From the NCBI RefSeq assembly GCF_011304355.1, contig NZ_CP049888.1, forward strand, positions 1,178,001-1,242,000: a DNA stretch of 64,000 nucleotides, given 5' to 3'. Below are positions 18,299-27,928 of this stretch, in pieces (positions within the stretch are counted from its first letter, which is position 1; the number at the start of each line of letters is the position of its first letter). The notes beneath the pieces are model-generated. The model was not told the origin of the DNA. It searched no databases and was given only the letters and a program-made list of their open reading frames with translations. A program made the translations under genes and the position numbers. This stretch comes from Weissella coleopterorum. Its GTDB lineage: Bacteria > Bacillota > Bacilli > Lactobacillales > Lactobacillaceae.

Positions 18299-18790
18299 TT
18301 AACTTTTTGTAACGTTTTTAGTCATTAAATCTAAAATTAATTGTGCGCCACATGCTACCGCTTGTTCTCGCACTGCCATGCGATCGCCCGTTAATTGATA
18401 TAACTTAGCGGTAACTAAGCCATTCGGCTGTGCAATCCCGATGTATACCGTTCCTGCTTGGTGCCCTTCTAAAGCCTCCGGCCCGGCTACTCCGGTTAAG
18501 CCAATTGCCCAATTTGTATTTAGCTCTTGCTGTGCTCCTCGTGCCATAGCTTTAGCTACTTGTGGGGAAACGACCCCATAGCGCTCAATCATTTCTACTG
18601 AAACGCCAATAAGTTGCTCTTTTGCTTCTGCACTATATGTAATAAATGACCCACTGAGTATAGCTGAAATGCCGCTCACATTTGCCAATTGACTGACAAA
18701 CATCCCTGCCGTTAAACTTTCTGCAGCCGTAATACTTTGGTTTTGTTCAATCAAACGTCGTCCTAATTTTTCAATTACTTTCACTATCAT
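18299..18790 (-). CDS. stand-alone CinA C-terminal domain, nicotinamide-nucleotide amidase (PncC-like)
   Basis: A 163-residue protein equal to the C-terminal domain of CinA, which deamidates nicotinamide mononucleotide. Typical text is present: ITAAESLTAGMFVSQLANVSG, SYxA-like TYSAEAK, YGVVSPQVAKAMARGA and IGLTGVAGPE. Many Firmicutes carry full CinA of about 415 residues in this position; here only the amidase domain exists, with its own GGAGC ribosome-binding site before the ATG, and no upstream remnant of the N-terminal MoaB-like domain is seen. It is upstream of recA. Confidence 0.88.
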   Translation of the reverse strand: MIVKVIEKLGRRLIEQNQSITAAESLTAGMFVSQLANVSGISAILSGSFITYSAEAKEQLIGVSVEMIERYGVVSPQVAKAMARGAQQELNTNWAIGLTGVAGPEALEGHQAGTVYIGIAQPNGLVTAKLYQLTGDRMAVREQAVACGAQLILDLMTKNVTKS

Positions 18791-18863
18791 CGCTCCTAAC
18801 TAATAAGGATCCAATAAATTATTAAATCTATTCTTAATTATAATGTTTTTCCCAAATAAGCTA

Positions 18864-18900
18864 AAGAGAAGGTCTGAACTAAACGTTCAAACCTTCTCTT
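18864..18900 (-). terminator. hairpin after pgsA
   Basis: AAGAGAAGGT and ACCTTCTCTT with inner TGAAC/GTTCA form a strong stem with one mismatch. The T-tract on the minus strand is short, so it may terminate only partly. Confidence 0.6.
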
Positions 18901-18909
18901 AATAAATTT

Positions 18910-19485
18910 TTATTTAAAACCATCACTAAATACAAAGCGTGCTTTCCAGAAATATTCTACACCTGAATAAAGCGTAAAGAATAAAGCAATCCAGATCATT
19001 ACTTGTGCAAATGGTAAGTTAATCAAATTAAAGCCTAAATTATGTAGCAGGAAAAAAATAATGGCTAACATTTGCGTAGTAGTTTTAATTTTACCAGGCA
19101 TTGCCGCTGCCATCACCTGCCCATTGTTCTCTACGATTAAAGTTCTTAAACCAGTCACTGCTAATTCACGAATCACGATCAGTGCAATCATCCATGCAGA
19201 AACCCATTGAAATTGAACAAAGAAAATCAGGGCCGTCATAACTAATAGTTTATCAGCTAAGGGATCCGCAAATTTACCAAAATTAGTTACGAGGTGCTGT
19301 CTACGAGCAATTTGCCCATCAGCCATATCCGTTAGCGAAGCTGTAATAAATATTATTGCAGCCACAAGATGAGTAATTGGCAAAACTCCAAACTGCCCCC
19401 AGAGATCTATTGGCAACATTAAAATAACGGCAAAAACGGGAATTAAAATAATTCTAAAAATGGTTAATTTATTCGGTAAATTCAT
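18910..19485 (-). CDS. pgsA: CDP-diacylglycerol--glycerol-3-phosphate 3-phosphatidyltransferase
   Basis: Membrane enzyme making phosphatidylglycerol phosphate, the precursor of phosphatidylglycerol and cardiolipin. The 191-residue protein has MNLPNKLTIFRI at the start and the CDP-alcohol phosphotransferase motif TDMADGQIARRQHLVTNFGKFADPLADKL split across residues about 52-80, with four hydrophobic segments. It follows rodZ by 18 nt; a rodZ/ymfM-pgsA-cinA-recA order is standard. Cardiolipin synthase later in the window uses its product. Confidence 0.95.
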   Translation of the reverse strand: MNLPNKLTIFRIILIPVFAVILMLPIDLWGQFGVLPITHLVAAIIFITASLTDMADGQIARRQHLVTNFGKFADPLADKLLVMTALIFFVQFQWVSAWMIALIVIRELAVTGLRTLIVENNGQVMAAAMPGKIKTTTQMLAIIFFLLHNLGFNLINLPFAQVMIWIALFFTLYSGVEYFWKARFVFSDGFK

Positions 19486-19503
19486 AATTATGCAAACCTA
19501 CTC

Positions 19504-20373
19504 CTATTTTTGAACGATATTAATCAATGCATGCCAAACCAAAGTGGTATTACTCAATGGCAGGTCATTACCATTAAATTGGGCCTTTAAATTATTAGCA
19601 TTCCCTGTTTGGAAATTAACACTAGTAACATCACTATTAACCACAAAGTCTTGATTAGTACCGGCTTTAATCGTTCCAGAATACAAAACTGCCCCCGTAT
19701 TAGTCTTAACTAACACCCAAGCATCGCCATTTTGTCCGCTCAAAGTTAATTTGCGTTCACTATTAGCAGGAACCTGAGCTTCAAAGGTTGTTGTTGAGCC
19801 TGCAATTGCTGGCGCTCCAACTTCTGTTTTAGTATCTTCAGAAGATGACTTTTCACTACTTGATGTCTCAGAAGCTGATGAGCTCTTTGCAATCGATGAA
19901 CTACTAATCGAAACATGTGAATCTTCTGTCGATGACTTAGAATGACCCGCAAAATTAGCAACCAGGACCCACACCAAAATGACAACAGCCAATGCGGCTA
20001 CTCCCATAATGACCTTTGGCAAAACATTCATTAGTTGTTTCTTTTGCAAATTTTCTTCGCGGCGCATCCCAACCCGTGTGATATTATCTTCATCTACCCG
20101 AGCCTGTTCCAAATCCGAACTGGCCACTGGAGTAATTAAATCATGTCGCTCTAATAAATCATATGCATCAAGTCCAACGACCGCTGCATATTGTCGTGTG
20201 AAGGCACGTTCGTAAAATTTACCCGGTAATTGATCAAATTGGTTATTTTCAATTGCTTGCAAATAACGCTTTTGAATCTTTGTTTGTGCTTGAACATCAT
20301 CTAACGTGAGGCCCTTATCAATCCGAGCTGCTTGCAGTTCATCACCAATTCCCTTTTGCTCTATGTCTGCCAT
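19504..20373 (-). CDS. rodZ: RodZ-like cell-shape protein with helix-turn-helix (YmfM)
   Basis: A 289-residue bitopic membrane protein. Residues about 8-75 form an XRE-type helix-turn-helix (GDELQAARIDKGLTLDDV), followed by a cytoplasmic linker, one membrane helix at about 120-145 (VIMGVAALAVVILVWVLVA), a Ser-rich extracellular linker and a C-terminal DUF4115 beta domain. RodZ links MreB to the elongation machinery in rods; in ovoid lactic acid bacteria it is kept and tied to cell-wall growth. It lies between the M16 pair and pgsA. Confidence 0.9.
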   Translation of the reverse strand: MADIEQKGIGDELQAARIDKGLTLDDVQAQTKIQKRYLQAIENNQFDQLPGKFYERAFTRQYAAVVGLDAYDLLERHDLITPVASSDLEQARVDEDNITRVGMRREENLQKKQLMNVLPKVIMGVAALAVVILVWVLVANFAGHSKSSTEDSHVSISSSSIAKSSSASETSSSEKSSSEDTKTEVGAPAIAGSTTTFEAQVPANSERKLTLSGQNGDAWVLVKTNTGAVLYSGTIKAGTNQDFVVNSDVTSVNFQTGNANNLKAQFNGNDLPLSNTTLVWHALINIVQK

Positions 20374-20429
20374 ATCATTTAATCCCTTTACTACATTAAT
20401 ATTTATATAATTATTCTACCATATTTTTA

Positions 20430-21701
20430 TCATTCCGGTTGGATAATTACACTTGCAATCCCACTCATTTTTGTTCGTCGCGTAATCGTTTGCATTTCTT
20501 GATAAGACAGACTTTGCAGGAGTTCAAGTTCATCAGGTAAAAATGCAGCCTCAAAGGTTTCGCCTTCAAATTGAGTAGCCCATTCTTCTAATGAATTAAA
20601 TTTGTTTATCAAACGACCAATTGCGCCCCGTTTAACACGCCCAAATTCATCAGCTAAATCTTCTAGCCGTTGTGGTAAGCTCATCAGTTCATTTTTCAAA
20701 ACTGTAATCAACTCCTCCGGTTCTGGCGTTTCTCCTAAGAGCACTAAATATGATAATCCACGTTCCCAAGTTAATTCTACACTGAAATTATCATCAATCA
20801 AACCCATATCATACCACTGACGATAGTTAGGTGAAATTTCGCTAAAAACTAAATCCAATGCTAATTCCAGCGCCAATCCATCTTTTAAACCCATTCTTCC
20901 AGTTGCTTGCGGCAACATAATTCTTTGCCCAACTGCTACCCGATTTCGATGAATATCCGCATCAAGATATAACGTTTCTTCATTAACATTAAATTCAATC
21001 AACTGGCTCTCATTATTTGTGGATTGAACGACCATTTTGCTCTGGCGTTTTCCAGCGGGAGAATTTAATATCAAGGTTTTAATTATGGCTTCATTAAATG
21101 CACCAACAATGACCAAATCCATTCGATTCGGTGAATAAGCCATCTCAAAAGCGTTATGTAAATCACTTGCTGTAATGGTATGCACACTTTCCACTGTACC
21201 AGCTATATCAAAGGCTAGCGGGTCATGTGGGTAAAGTTGTCCTAAAATCGCCTGATAAAGTTGTGAGGCTGGATCATCCTGATACATGTCGATCTCTTGG
21301 CTAATTATATTGGCCTCACGGGCCACCGAAGTCCGTTCAAAATATGGTTCTTGCGTAAAAGTTAGTAGTTCAATCAAGCTTTGGTACTCTTCTGCCGGCG
21401 AGACCGTAAAATAACTAGTTCGAGTTGGCGAAGTGTATGCATTAACTGTGTCGCCCGCTTGATTAATTTTTAACATGGCATCATAACCTGGTTGCTTAAA
21501 TAATTGATGTTCCAAAAAATGAGCAATTCCTAGCTTAGATGTTTCAACATTTTCAGACTGCTGTGTTAAATCTAAATCACGTGCCCCATAGTCAACCGTT
21601 AACAAGCTGACAACTTGATGAAATTCGGATCGCTGAATTAAATGAACTCGCAATCCATTTTCAAGTTGATAATGCTGACCTTGCGGAACTTGTCTATTCA
21701 T
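20430..21701 (-). CDS. M16 family zinc metallopeptidase (YmfH-like), active-site motif present
   Basis: A 423-residue M16 peptidase. The inverted zinc motif HxxEH is present as HFLEHQLF, followed about 75 residues later by the distal Glu region REANIISQEIDMYQD. It overlaps the upstream M16 gene by 8 nt, indicating translational coupling. In Firmicutes such pairs (YmfF/YmfH) lie beside ymfM-pgsA, and by analogy with other M16 proteins the active and inactive partners likely form a heterodimer. The substrate is unknown. Confidence 0.88.
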   Translation of the reverse strand: MNRQVPQGQHYQLENGLRVHLIQRSEFHQVVSLLTVDYGARDLDLTQQSENVETSKLGIAHFLEHQLFKQPGYDAMLKINQAGDTVNAYTSPTRTSYFTVSPAEEYQSLIELLTFTQEPYFERTSVAREANIISQEIDMYQDDPASQLYQAILGQLYPHDPLAFDIAGTVESVHTITASDLHNAFEMAYSPNRMDLVIVGAFNEAIIKTLILNSPAGKRQSKMVVQSTNNESQLIEFNVNEETLYLDADIHRNRVAVGQRIMLPQATGRMGLKDGLALELALDLVFSEISPNYRQWYDMGLIDDNFSVELTWERGLSYLVLLGETPEPEELITVLKNELMSLPQRLEDLADEFGRVKRGAIGRLINKFNSLEEWATQFEGETFEAAFLPDELELLQSLSYQEMQTITRRTKMSGIASVIIQPE

Positions 21702-22959
21702 TTTTATCTTCCCTTCGTTGCAAAATCATTTGTATTTTAAGTTGTAGCCGTTGAGCAACTGCTTGCACGTCTTTTTTCGTAACTTTTTCTAAGCATGCTT
21801 GCCATTCAATGGGCGTCAATACTTTTTTGGTGATTGCCCGACTCAATCCCCGTTCAGTCCGTGTCCTGATTTGATCTTGACCTAAGCGATAGTCATTAAG
21901 CATTAATTGTTTAATTTGCTTGAGTTCTGCCTCCGTGATCTGATTATCTTGTAGATCATGAACCTCATCTAAAATCATTTTGCGCGCCGCATTAACTTGA
22001 TCAACCCGCACTCCTGCCACCACAAACATAAGGTCTGTATAAAAATTAAAATCTGAATAGATGGTATATGCGAGTCCTGCCTCTTCTCTAACATGCAAAA
22101 ATAAACGTGATAAACCATTCCCACCTAATAATGCATTTAAAACGTAACCACTAAAACGTTCCGACCAATCTAATGTCAGTTGCCAGCTTAATACAATTTG
22201 AGCTTGCAACACCGGCTCATTCAAATATTGAATTTTGGGGGGCTGAAAGCCTGGTTGTTGTTTCACTGGTAATTGGATGGTCCGTGCCTGAAATGGTAGG
22301 TATTGATGCATCAATTGTTTAATCTGGCTGACATCAACCGGACCAACTACCACGACATCAATTTGATCTGCAACTAATAATTTTTGATAAGTTCGCCAAA
22401 CGGATAAATTAGTACTCTGTTCCACTAACTCTTGATTTCCATAAGCTGCCAAGCCTAAATTTCCATTAACAAAACTATTTTCAATGGTCGTCCGGATAAT
22501 TTGATATTCACGATCATCATTAAGCCCTGCAATTTCATCTAATGCTATTTCTTTTTGCCGTTGAAAAATAGTTGGTTCAAATCCTTCAATCTCATTACCC
22601 AATGGTTCAAATAAAATTGTTTCCAAAAAAGAAAAAGCCGCCGTTAATAAATCTTCTGAACTATTTAATAATTTTGGATCCACAATTTCCAAATTTATGC
22701 AAAAATTATGAACTCCACCCATATTGCTGACTTCAACGCTAAAACCGGCACCATATAATTCATTTAATACCTGTGCAAATTTTTGTTGGGTGGGATATTT
22801 TTTAGATACAGTCTCCAAAAAATTTGAAGCTAAAAAACGCCCAGCTAAATCTGCATTTACTTTGGGCGTTGCAAAATTAATACTAATTTGAGTTGTCGTA
22901 AACTGTTCCGTTTTTTCAACTTGCAAATGAACTCCATCAGCCATTTTAATTTGTTCCAT
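21694..22959 (-). CDS. M16 family peptidase homologue (YmfF-like), no zinc motif
   Basis: A 421-residue M16-fold protein. The position of HxxEH is not matched (text around FLASNFLETVSKKYPTQQKF lacks the His residues), so it should be catalytically silent. The C-terminal half keeps M16 features such as LNALLGGNGLSRLFLHVREE. It is the presumed partner of the active subunit encoded by the overlapping next gene. Confidence 0.88.
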   Translation of the reverse strand: MEQIKMADGVHLQVEKTEQFTTTQISINFATPKVNADLAGRFLASNFLETVSKKYPTQQKFAQVLNELYGAGFSVEVSNMGGVHNFCINLEIVDPKLLNSSEDLLTAAFSFLETILFEPLGNEIEGFEPTIFQRQKEIALDEIAGLNDDREYQIIRTTIENSFVNGNLGLAAYGNQELVEQSTNLSVWRTYQKLLVADQIDVVVVGPVDVSQIKQLMHQYLPFQARTIQLPVKQQPGFQPPKIQYLNEPVLQAQIVLSWQLTLDWSERFSGYVLNALLGGNGLSRLFLHVREEAGLAYTIYSDFNFYTDLMFVVAGVRVDQVNAARKMILDEVHDLQDNQITEAELKQIKQLMLNDYRLGQDQIRTRTERGLSRAITKKVLTPIEWQACLEKVTKKDVQAVAQRLQLKIQMILQRREDKNE

Positions 22960-22988
22960 TATTTCATCTTCCTTCTAACGATTCTAAA

Positions 22989-24446
22989 TTATAAAATTGG
23001 TCCCAATAAACGTGACATCCGTTGAAGAATTTTTTTCCAAAGTGGCTGCTGTTCAAAATATTTCAAATCTAATTGTGTTGAGTCTAATATATCCGCGTGG
23101 TAAATATTTTCAAGTTGTTCTGCCAAATTCCGGTCGTACATAAAAGCGTTAGCTTCAAAATTCAAAATAAATGACCGAATATCCATATTCGCCGAACCAA
23201 TTGATGTAATACGACCATCAATCGTTACAGTTTTAGCGTGCATAAAGCCCTTATCATATCGATAGACTTCTGCACCAACCTGTAGCAACTTTTGGACATA
23301 CCATTCAGTAGCACGATAAACAAATGGGTGATCTGGAAAGGCCGGAATCATAATTTTCACCTGCACCCCCGATAAAGCCGCCATCCGCAACACTTCAAGC
23401 ACAGCTTGATCAGGAATAAAATATGGGGTCTGGATATAAATGCTCTGTGATGCCGTCGCAAACATCTTCAAATAGCCTGTTTGAATTTGCTTCTTGGAAT
23501 CATCTGGACCCGATGAAACAATTTGAATTGCTGTCGTCCGGTTATTAGACGCTTGTTGATTTGGAAAGTAATCATCAGAAAAATTAAGTTGTTGCTTCTT
23601 AGTTGTTGCATTCCAATCGGTAAAAAATCTAGATTGGATAGCTAAAGCTGCATCACCTTCAATCCGCACATGCGTGTCGCGCCAATAACCAAATTTTTTA
23701 AATCGACCCAAATATTGATCGCCAACATTAAAACCACCAATATATCCAATGCTACCATCAATAACCGCAATTTTACGATGATCTCTAAAATTGATTCTAA
23801 ATGTAATTGGAACATATCGTGGTGATAGAAAAGGAACCACCTGTCCGCCAGCATCCCTGAAGCGACGCCACATTTTATCATGTCGGCCTTTGGAACCCCA
23901 TTGATCAAATAAAACCCGAACCCGAACCCCTACACGTGCCTTTTGTGTGAGTAAGTCAACTAGTTGATTTCCGATTTCATCATCATAAATCGTAAAATAT
24001 TCAATATTTATGTGATGCTTCGCTTGTTTAATATCGGAAAACAGTTGATCAAATTTATCATGACCATCAGTAAAAATTTGAACTGAATTTTGGAAAGTTA
24101 ATAAGGCAGCGTCATTTTGTAAAAATAAACGTACAAAACTACTTTCTTCTTCTAAATGTTCTGCGGTCTCAATTTCGTGTGCTAATTTTTTTTGATTTTT
24201 GACAATTTTATCAATGCCCAATACTTTTTGTGTTTGTAAACTAAAAATTTTTTTACTGTTTAGATTACGTCCCAAAAACATATAAATAATCAAACCAATT
24301 CCTGGTAAAGTCACCAAGACCATTAACCAAGCCCACATCGATGAAACTTCTCGTTCACCATGAAACACAATGGCAACAGCCGCAATTGTGTTCAGCAAAA
24401 CAATAATATCTGCAAAAATATTAAAATGTAAGTATAAAAACGGCAT
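22989..24446 (-). CDS. cls: cardiolipin synthase
   Basis: Condenses two phosphatidylglycerols to cardiolipin in the membrane. The 485-residue protein has two N-terminal hydrophobic segments and two HKD phospholipase-D motifs: HRKIAVID with GSIGYIGG, and HAKTVTID with GRITSIGSANMD. Length and layout match the Bacillus ClsA type. It is 30 nt upstream of the M16 pair, near pgsA that supplies its substrate. Confidence 0.93.
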   Translation of the reverse strand: MPFLYLHFNIFADIIVLLNTIAAVAIVFHGEREVSSMWAWLMVLVTLPGIGLIIYMFLGRNLNSKKIFSLQTQKVLGIDKIVKNQKKLAHEIETAEHLEEESSFVRLFLQNDAALLTFQNSVQIFTDGHDKFDQLFSDIKQAKHHINIEYFTIYDDEIGNQLVDLLTQKARVGVRVRVLFDQWGSKGRHDKMWRRFRDAGGQVVPFLSPRYVPITFRINFRDHRKIAVIDGSIGYIGGFNVGDQYLGRFKKFGYWRDTHVRIEGDAALAIQSRFFTDWNATTKKQQLNFSDDYFPNQQASNNRTTAIQIVSSGPDDSKKQIQTGYLKMFATASQSIYIQTPYFIPDQAVLEVLRMAALSGVQVKIMIPAFPDHPFVYRATEWYVQKLLQVGAEVYRYDKGFMHAKTVTIDGRITSIGSANMDIRSFILNFEANAFMYDRNLAEQLENIYHADILDSTQLDLKYFEQQPLWKKILQRMSRLLGPIL

Positions 24447-24507
24447 AGTATTAAATGAATGCTCCTATCGTTGCTATCCCAGCAAGTATTTATTTGAGTT
24501 TAACATA

Positions 24508-24533
24508 AAAGCCCCTTCGTCAAAAGGAGCTTT
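24508..24533 (-). terminator. terminator after gntP
   Basis: On the minus strand AAAGCTCCTT pairs with AAGGGGCTTT (one T-G), followed by TTTAT. Confidence 0.7.
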
Positions 24534-24550
24534 CATCTTACCATTAAAAT

Positions 24551-26038
24551 TTAAAAGATTGCACTTAAGATTAAGATAACCACCAAACCTACAACCGAAA
24601 GAATTGTTTCCAAAACGGTCCAAACTTTCAATGTCTGTGTGACTGTCAAATCAAAGAACTCTTTAAACATCCAGAATCCCGCATCATTGACGTGTGATAA
24701 TCCAATTGATCCAGCCCCGATCGCCAAAACAACAAATGCAGGGTTCACGGCCGTTTGCCCAGCCACTAATGGTGCAACGATTCCAGCCGCCGTCAAACCA
24801 GCAACTGTGGCTGACCCAACTGAAACACGAATAATCAAGGCAATTAACCATGCGAAGATGATTGGTGATAGTGAAGTGTGTTGGAAAGCTTGTGCGATGG
24901 CATCTGAAATTCCACCAGAAGTCAAAATCCCCTTAAATGCTGCTCCTCCACCGATAACCATCAAAAGATTAGCAATTGAGCTCAAAGCATCAGACATCGT
25001 CTTCCCAACTTCTGTCATCGTCCGACCTTGCTTAGGTCCCATTGACCAGATAGCAAAGGCCATGGCAATGACCATAGCAATCATTGGGTTTCCCAACATT
25101 GCCATGATTTGATCAAAAGTTGATGGATTATGTAAATATCCACTTTGTGCAGCATGTGACATTGCTTGCCAAGTTGTATCACCGATTGTACCAGCGTAAA
25201 CTTGCTTACCACCATTTTTGATCATCGTATAAGCAGTAGCAATCAACATGAAGATAACGGGCATTAATGATGTTACAATTGCCATTGCAAAACTTGGCGT
25301 ATCTTTCAAATCAAACTTCTTAACTTCACCCAAAGCATCCAATTTCTTGGTTACTTTAAAGGCACCCGGTTCCATTTTTTGAGCAAAACGAGTAAAGATT
25401 GGACCAGCAACGATCAGCGCAACCAATGCAACGATCACTCCATACATCAGTACCACTCCAATATTGGCACCCAAAATGTTAGTAACTGCAGTTGGTGATG
25501 GTTGTGGAGGAAGATATCCTTGCGCCGCTGACAAAGCCGCTGCCATTGGAATTCCAAGGTAAAGCAATGGCACATTAACTTCCAAAGCAATTGAGAACAC
25601 AATTGGAATCAAGACGACAAGTCCAACTTCAAACAAAAGTGAAATTCCAATAATAAATGATGCAATCGCCACAGCCCACTGCAAACGTTTTTTACCAAAT
25701 AACGTAATCAATGTTGAGGCAATGCGATATGATCCACCAGAATCAGCAACTAGTCGACCGATCATTGAACCAAATCCAAAGACCACGACCAATTCACCCA
25801 TCGTACCACCAATTCCTGACTTTAAGGCGTCAGCAATAGAGGCAGGTCCCATTCCAAGACCCAAAGCAACTAAAATCGAAATAATAATCAAAGAAACAAA
25901 AGTATTCACCTTTAACTTCAAGATAAATAATAGTAATAAAGCAATTCCGAGGATCAAAATCAAGAATGGCCAAACATTGACCCCATTGACCATCCATGAA
26001 TAAAAGCTGGGAGCAGCCCCAGTTGCAAGATTAAACAT
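24551..26038 (-). CDS. gntP: gluconate:H+ symporter, GntP family
   Basis: Takes up gluconate with protons. The 495-residue protein has about twelve hydrophobic helices, and family-typical text such as GFGSMIGRLVADSGG, GLAAAQGYLPPQPSPTA-like AAQGYLPPQPSPTAV and GAGSIGLSHVNDAGFW. It follows gntK by 51 nt and shares its promoter. With GntK it feeds 6-phosphogluconate into the phosphoketolase or pentose phosphate route. Confidence 0.93.
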   Translation of the reverse strand: MFNLATGAAPSFYSWMVNGVNVWPFLILILGIALLLLFILKLKVNTFVSLIIISILVALGLGMGPASIADALKSGIGGTMGELVVVFGFGSMIGRLVADSGGSYRIASTLITLFGKKRLQWAVAIASFIIGISLLFEVGLVVLIPIVFSIALEVNVPLLYLGIPMAAALSAAQGYLPPQPSPTAVTNILGANIGVVLMYGVIVALVALIVAGPIFTRFAQKMEPGAFKVTKKLDALGEVKKFDLKDTPSFAMAIVTSLMPVIFMLIATAYTMIKNGGKQVYAGTIGDTTWQAMSHAAQSGYLHNPSTFDQIMAMLGNPMIAMVIAMAFAIWSMGPKQGRTMTEVGKTMSDALSSIANLLMVIGGGAAFKGILTSGGISDAIAQAFQHTSLSPIIFAWLIALIIRVSVGSATVAGLTAAGIVAPLVAGQTAVNPAFVVLAIGAGSIGLSHVNDAGFWMFKEFFDLTVTQTLKVWTVLETILSVVGLVVILILSAIF

Positions 26039-26089
26039 AATAGCTAAAACACTCCTAATAATTTTTTAACGAATAATAAAATTTGTTAT

Positions 26090-27619
26090 CTATTTTGTAT
26101 GTGAACGTTGGAAATCCGCAATATTCTTATATTCCGTCTGTAATTGACGGCTTAAACGAATAAAAATCGGAGCCAGTTCTCGGTAAACCGTATAATTCTC
26201 TGGATTTGGTTCATACGTATTGGCATTTCCAATCATATCCCCAATCACATCCAGTGAATCTACAAGTCCCAATGCCTTTTGCGCCATCACAGTTGCTGCT
26301 AAGGCCCCTGATTCAAACGCTTCCGGCACTGTAACTGGTTGTTCGAAAATATCAGCTAACATTTGACGCCAAAGCGCTGAGCGAGCAAAACCACCTGTCG
26401 CTTGAATAGACTTCAAATCACCAACAACTTCCTCAAGGGCTAATTCAACCATATAAATATTGAAAATAATTCCCTCTAACACGGAACGAGCCATGTGTGC
26501 GCGTGTGTGACTATGCGTCAAACCAAAGAAAGAGCCCCGTGCATTTGCATCCCAAATTGGTGCTCGTTCTCCACCCAAATAAGGATGGAACAGCAATCCA
26601 TTAGCTCCTGCAGGAACTTGACTCGCAATTTCTGTAATCAAGTCATATGAATCCATATTCAGTAATGATGCGGTTGACTTTTCTGAATCAAATAAATTGT
26701 TCCGGACCCACCGGAAAACATCACCCCCATTATTAACCGGACCACCAACAACCCAATGGTCCTTGTCCAAAGCATAAGTAAAGGTCCGCCCTTTTGGATC
26801 AATCTTAGGAGCATCCGTAACTACTCGAATGGCACCTGAAGTTCCAATCGTCACGGCAGCTACACTGGGTTGCACCGCATTAACACCTAAGTTAGATAGC
26901 GGACCGTCACCTGCTCCATAAACAAACGGCGTATCTTTTGGTAATCCCAAAAGAACTGAGTATTCTTCCAACATTTCAGTTTCCATCGTATATGGATCAA
27001 CTGGAGTTGGCATTTGATCACGCTGAACTCCTGTTACTTCAAGGGCTTGTTCATCCCAATCTAAGTTAAAACTATTAAACATCCCGGTACCAGAGGCAAT
27101 AGAAATATCCATCTTATTCGTTCCAAACAAACGGTGGAAAATATATTCCTTAATTCCCAAATAGTGGGCTGCTTGATTATAAACATCAGCATGCTCATTT
27201 TTCAACCAAAGTAACTTTGACAATGGCGCCATGGGATGAATCGGAGTTCCCGTATGTGCGTATATTTCAGCACCTAATCCATTGGCTTTTAATTCTTCAG
27301 TATACTTAACTGCCCGTGTATCCGCCCACGTGATTACTCGCGTTAGTGGATTCCAATCGGCATCAAACGCGATCAATGAGTGCATCGCTGATGAAAAGGA
27401 AACTGCTAAAATATTTGCATCTTTATCAAAGCGAATGACTTCACGCATTGCATCTGAGAAAGCTTCAAAAATTTCATCTAGATCTTCTTCCGCCATATCC
27501 GGGGCGTCCCGGTAAAGATTATATCCTTTATTCGCAGAGGTAATGACATGTCCTGCTTTGTCAAACAATACGGCCTTCGTTGAGGTCGTCCCCATATCAA
27601 CACCAATTAAGTAATCCAT
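26090..27619 (-). CDS. gntK: gluconokinase (FGGY family)
   Basis: Phosphorylates gluconate to 6-phosphogluconate. The start chosen is the ATG at 27619 (MDYLIGVDMGTTSTK), with GGAGG 9 nt upstream, giving 509 residues; an upstream codon would add 11 residues without support. FGGY motifs include the N-terminal phosphate loop DMGTTSTKAVLFD, GTSGAIRV and the C-terminal QATGGFARSALWRQ. It is first in the gntK-gntP unit. The promoter carries a palindrome between its -35 and -10 boxes and a catabolite-control box further upstream. Confidence 0.93.
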   Translation of the reverse strand: MDYLIGVDMGTTSTKAVLFDKAGHVITSANKGYNLYRDAPDMAEEDLDEIFEAFSDAMREVIRFDKDANILAVSFSSAMHSLIAFDADWNPLTRVITWADTRAVKYTEELKANGLGAEIYAHTGTPIHPMAPLSKLLWLKNEHADVYNQAAHYLGIKEYIFHRLFGTNKMDISIASGTGMFNSFNLDWDEQALEVTGVQRDQMPTPVDPYTMETEMLEEYSVLLGLPKDTPFVYGAGDGPLSNLGVNAVQPSVAAVTIGTSGAIRVVTDAPKIDPKGRTFTYALDKDHWVVGGPVNNGGDVFRWVRNNLFDSEKSTASLLNMDSYDLITEIASQVPAGANGLLFHPYLGGERAPIWDANARGSFFGLTHSHTRAHMARSVLEGIIFNIYMVELALEEVVGDLKSIQATGGFARSALWRQMLADIFEQPVTVPEAFESGALAATVMAQKALGLVDSLDVIGDMIGNANTYEPNPENYTVYRELAPIFIRLSRQLQTEYKNIADFQRSHTK

Positions 27620-27676
27620 TCGCTCAATCCTCCAAGTATGAAAAAATCGCATTATTTATTATATTTATAATACACA

Positions 27677-27705
27677 ATTATATGTAAAGCTTTTTTACAA
27701 TGCAA
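27677..27705 (-). promoter_or_regulatory. gntK promoter with operator inside the spacer
   Basis: TTGCAT (27700-27705) and TATAAT (27677-27682) are 17 nt apart on the minus strand. The 17-nt spacer is itself an inverted repeat TGTAAA-N5-TTTACA (27683-27699), a placement typical of repressor operators. Confidence 0.65.
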
Positions 27706-27710
27706 GCATT

Positions 27711-27735
27711 TTATATGTAAAATTTTTACATATAA
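27711..27735. promoter_or_regulatory. perfect 12-1-12 palindrome upstream of gntK promoter
   Basis: TTATATGTAAAA and TTTTACATATAA face each other across a single T. It shares the TGTAAA/TTTACA core with the operator inside the promoter, centred about three helical turns away. Likely a second site for the same, unidentified gluconate-responsive regulator. Confidence 0.6.
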
Positions 27736-27787
27736 CTGCGTAAATTATTTAAGCACATTGAATATTATAAGTAAAACGATTTAATTT

Positions 27788-27801
27788 TGCAACCGTTTTC
27801 A
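27788..27801 (-). promoter_or_regulatory. catabolite-responsive element (cre) candidate
   Basis: TGAAAACGGTTGCA on the minus strand matches the CcpA consensus TGWNANCGNTNWCA at all but one position. It is about 80 nt upstream of the gntK -35 box and also just past the upstream gene's terminator. Confidence 0.5.
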
Positions 27802-27814
27802 TAAAAAAGATATA

Positions 27815-27849
27815 AAAAAGGTTGTAGAAGCCCGGTCCCCAACCTTTTT
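27815..27849 (-). terminator. terminator after the glycosyltransferase gene
   Basis: AAAAAGGTTG and CAACCTTTTT enclose a 15-nt GC-rich loop, followed by T-rich sequence on the minus strand. Confidence 0.85.
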
Positions 27850-27928
27850 AATATAACTTGAATTTGTATAATTCTGATAATTTTTACAATTTTTTCGAAA
27901 AATTTCAACTTTTGAGCCTTGATTAATT

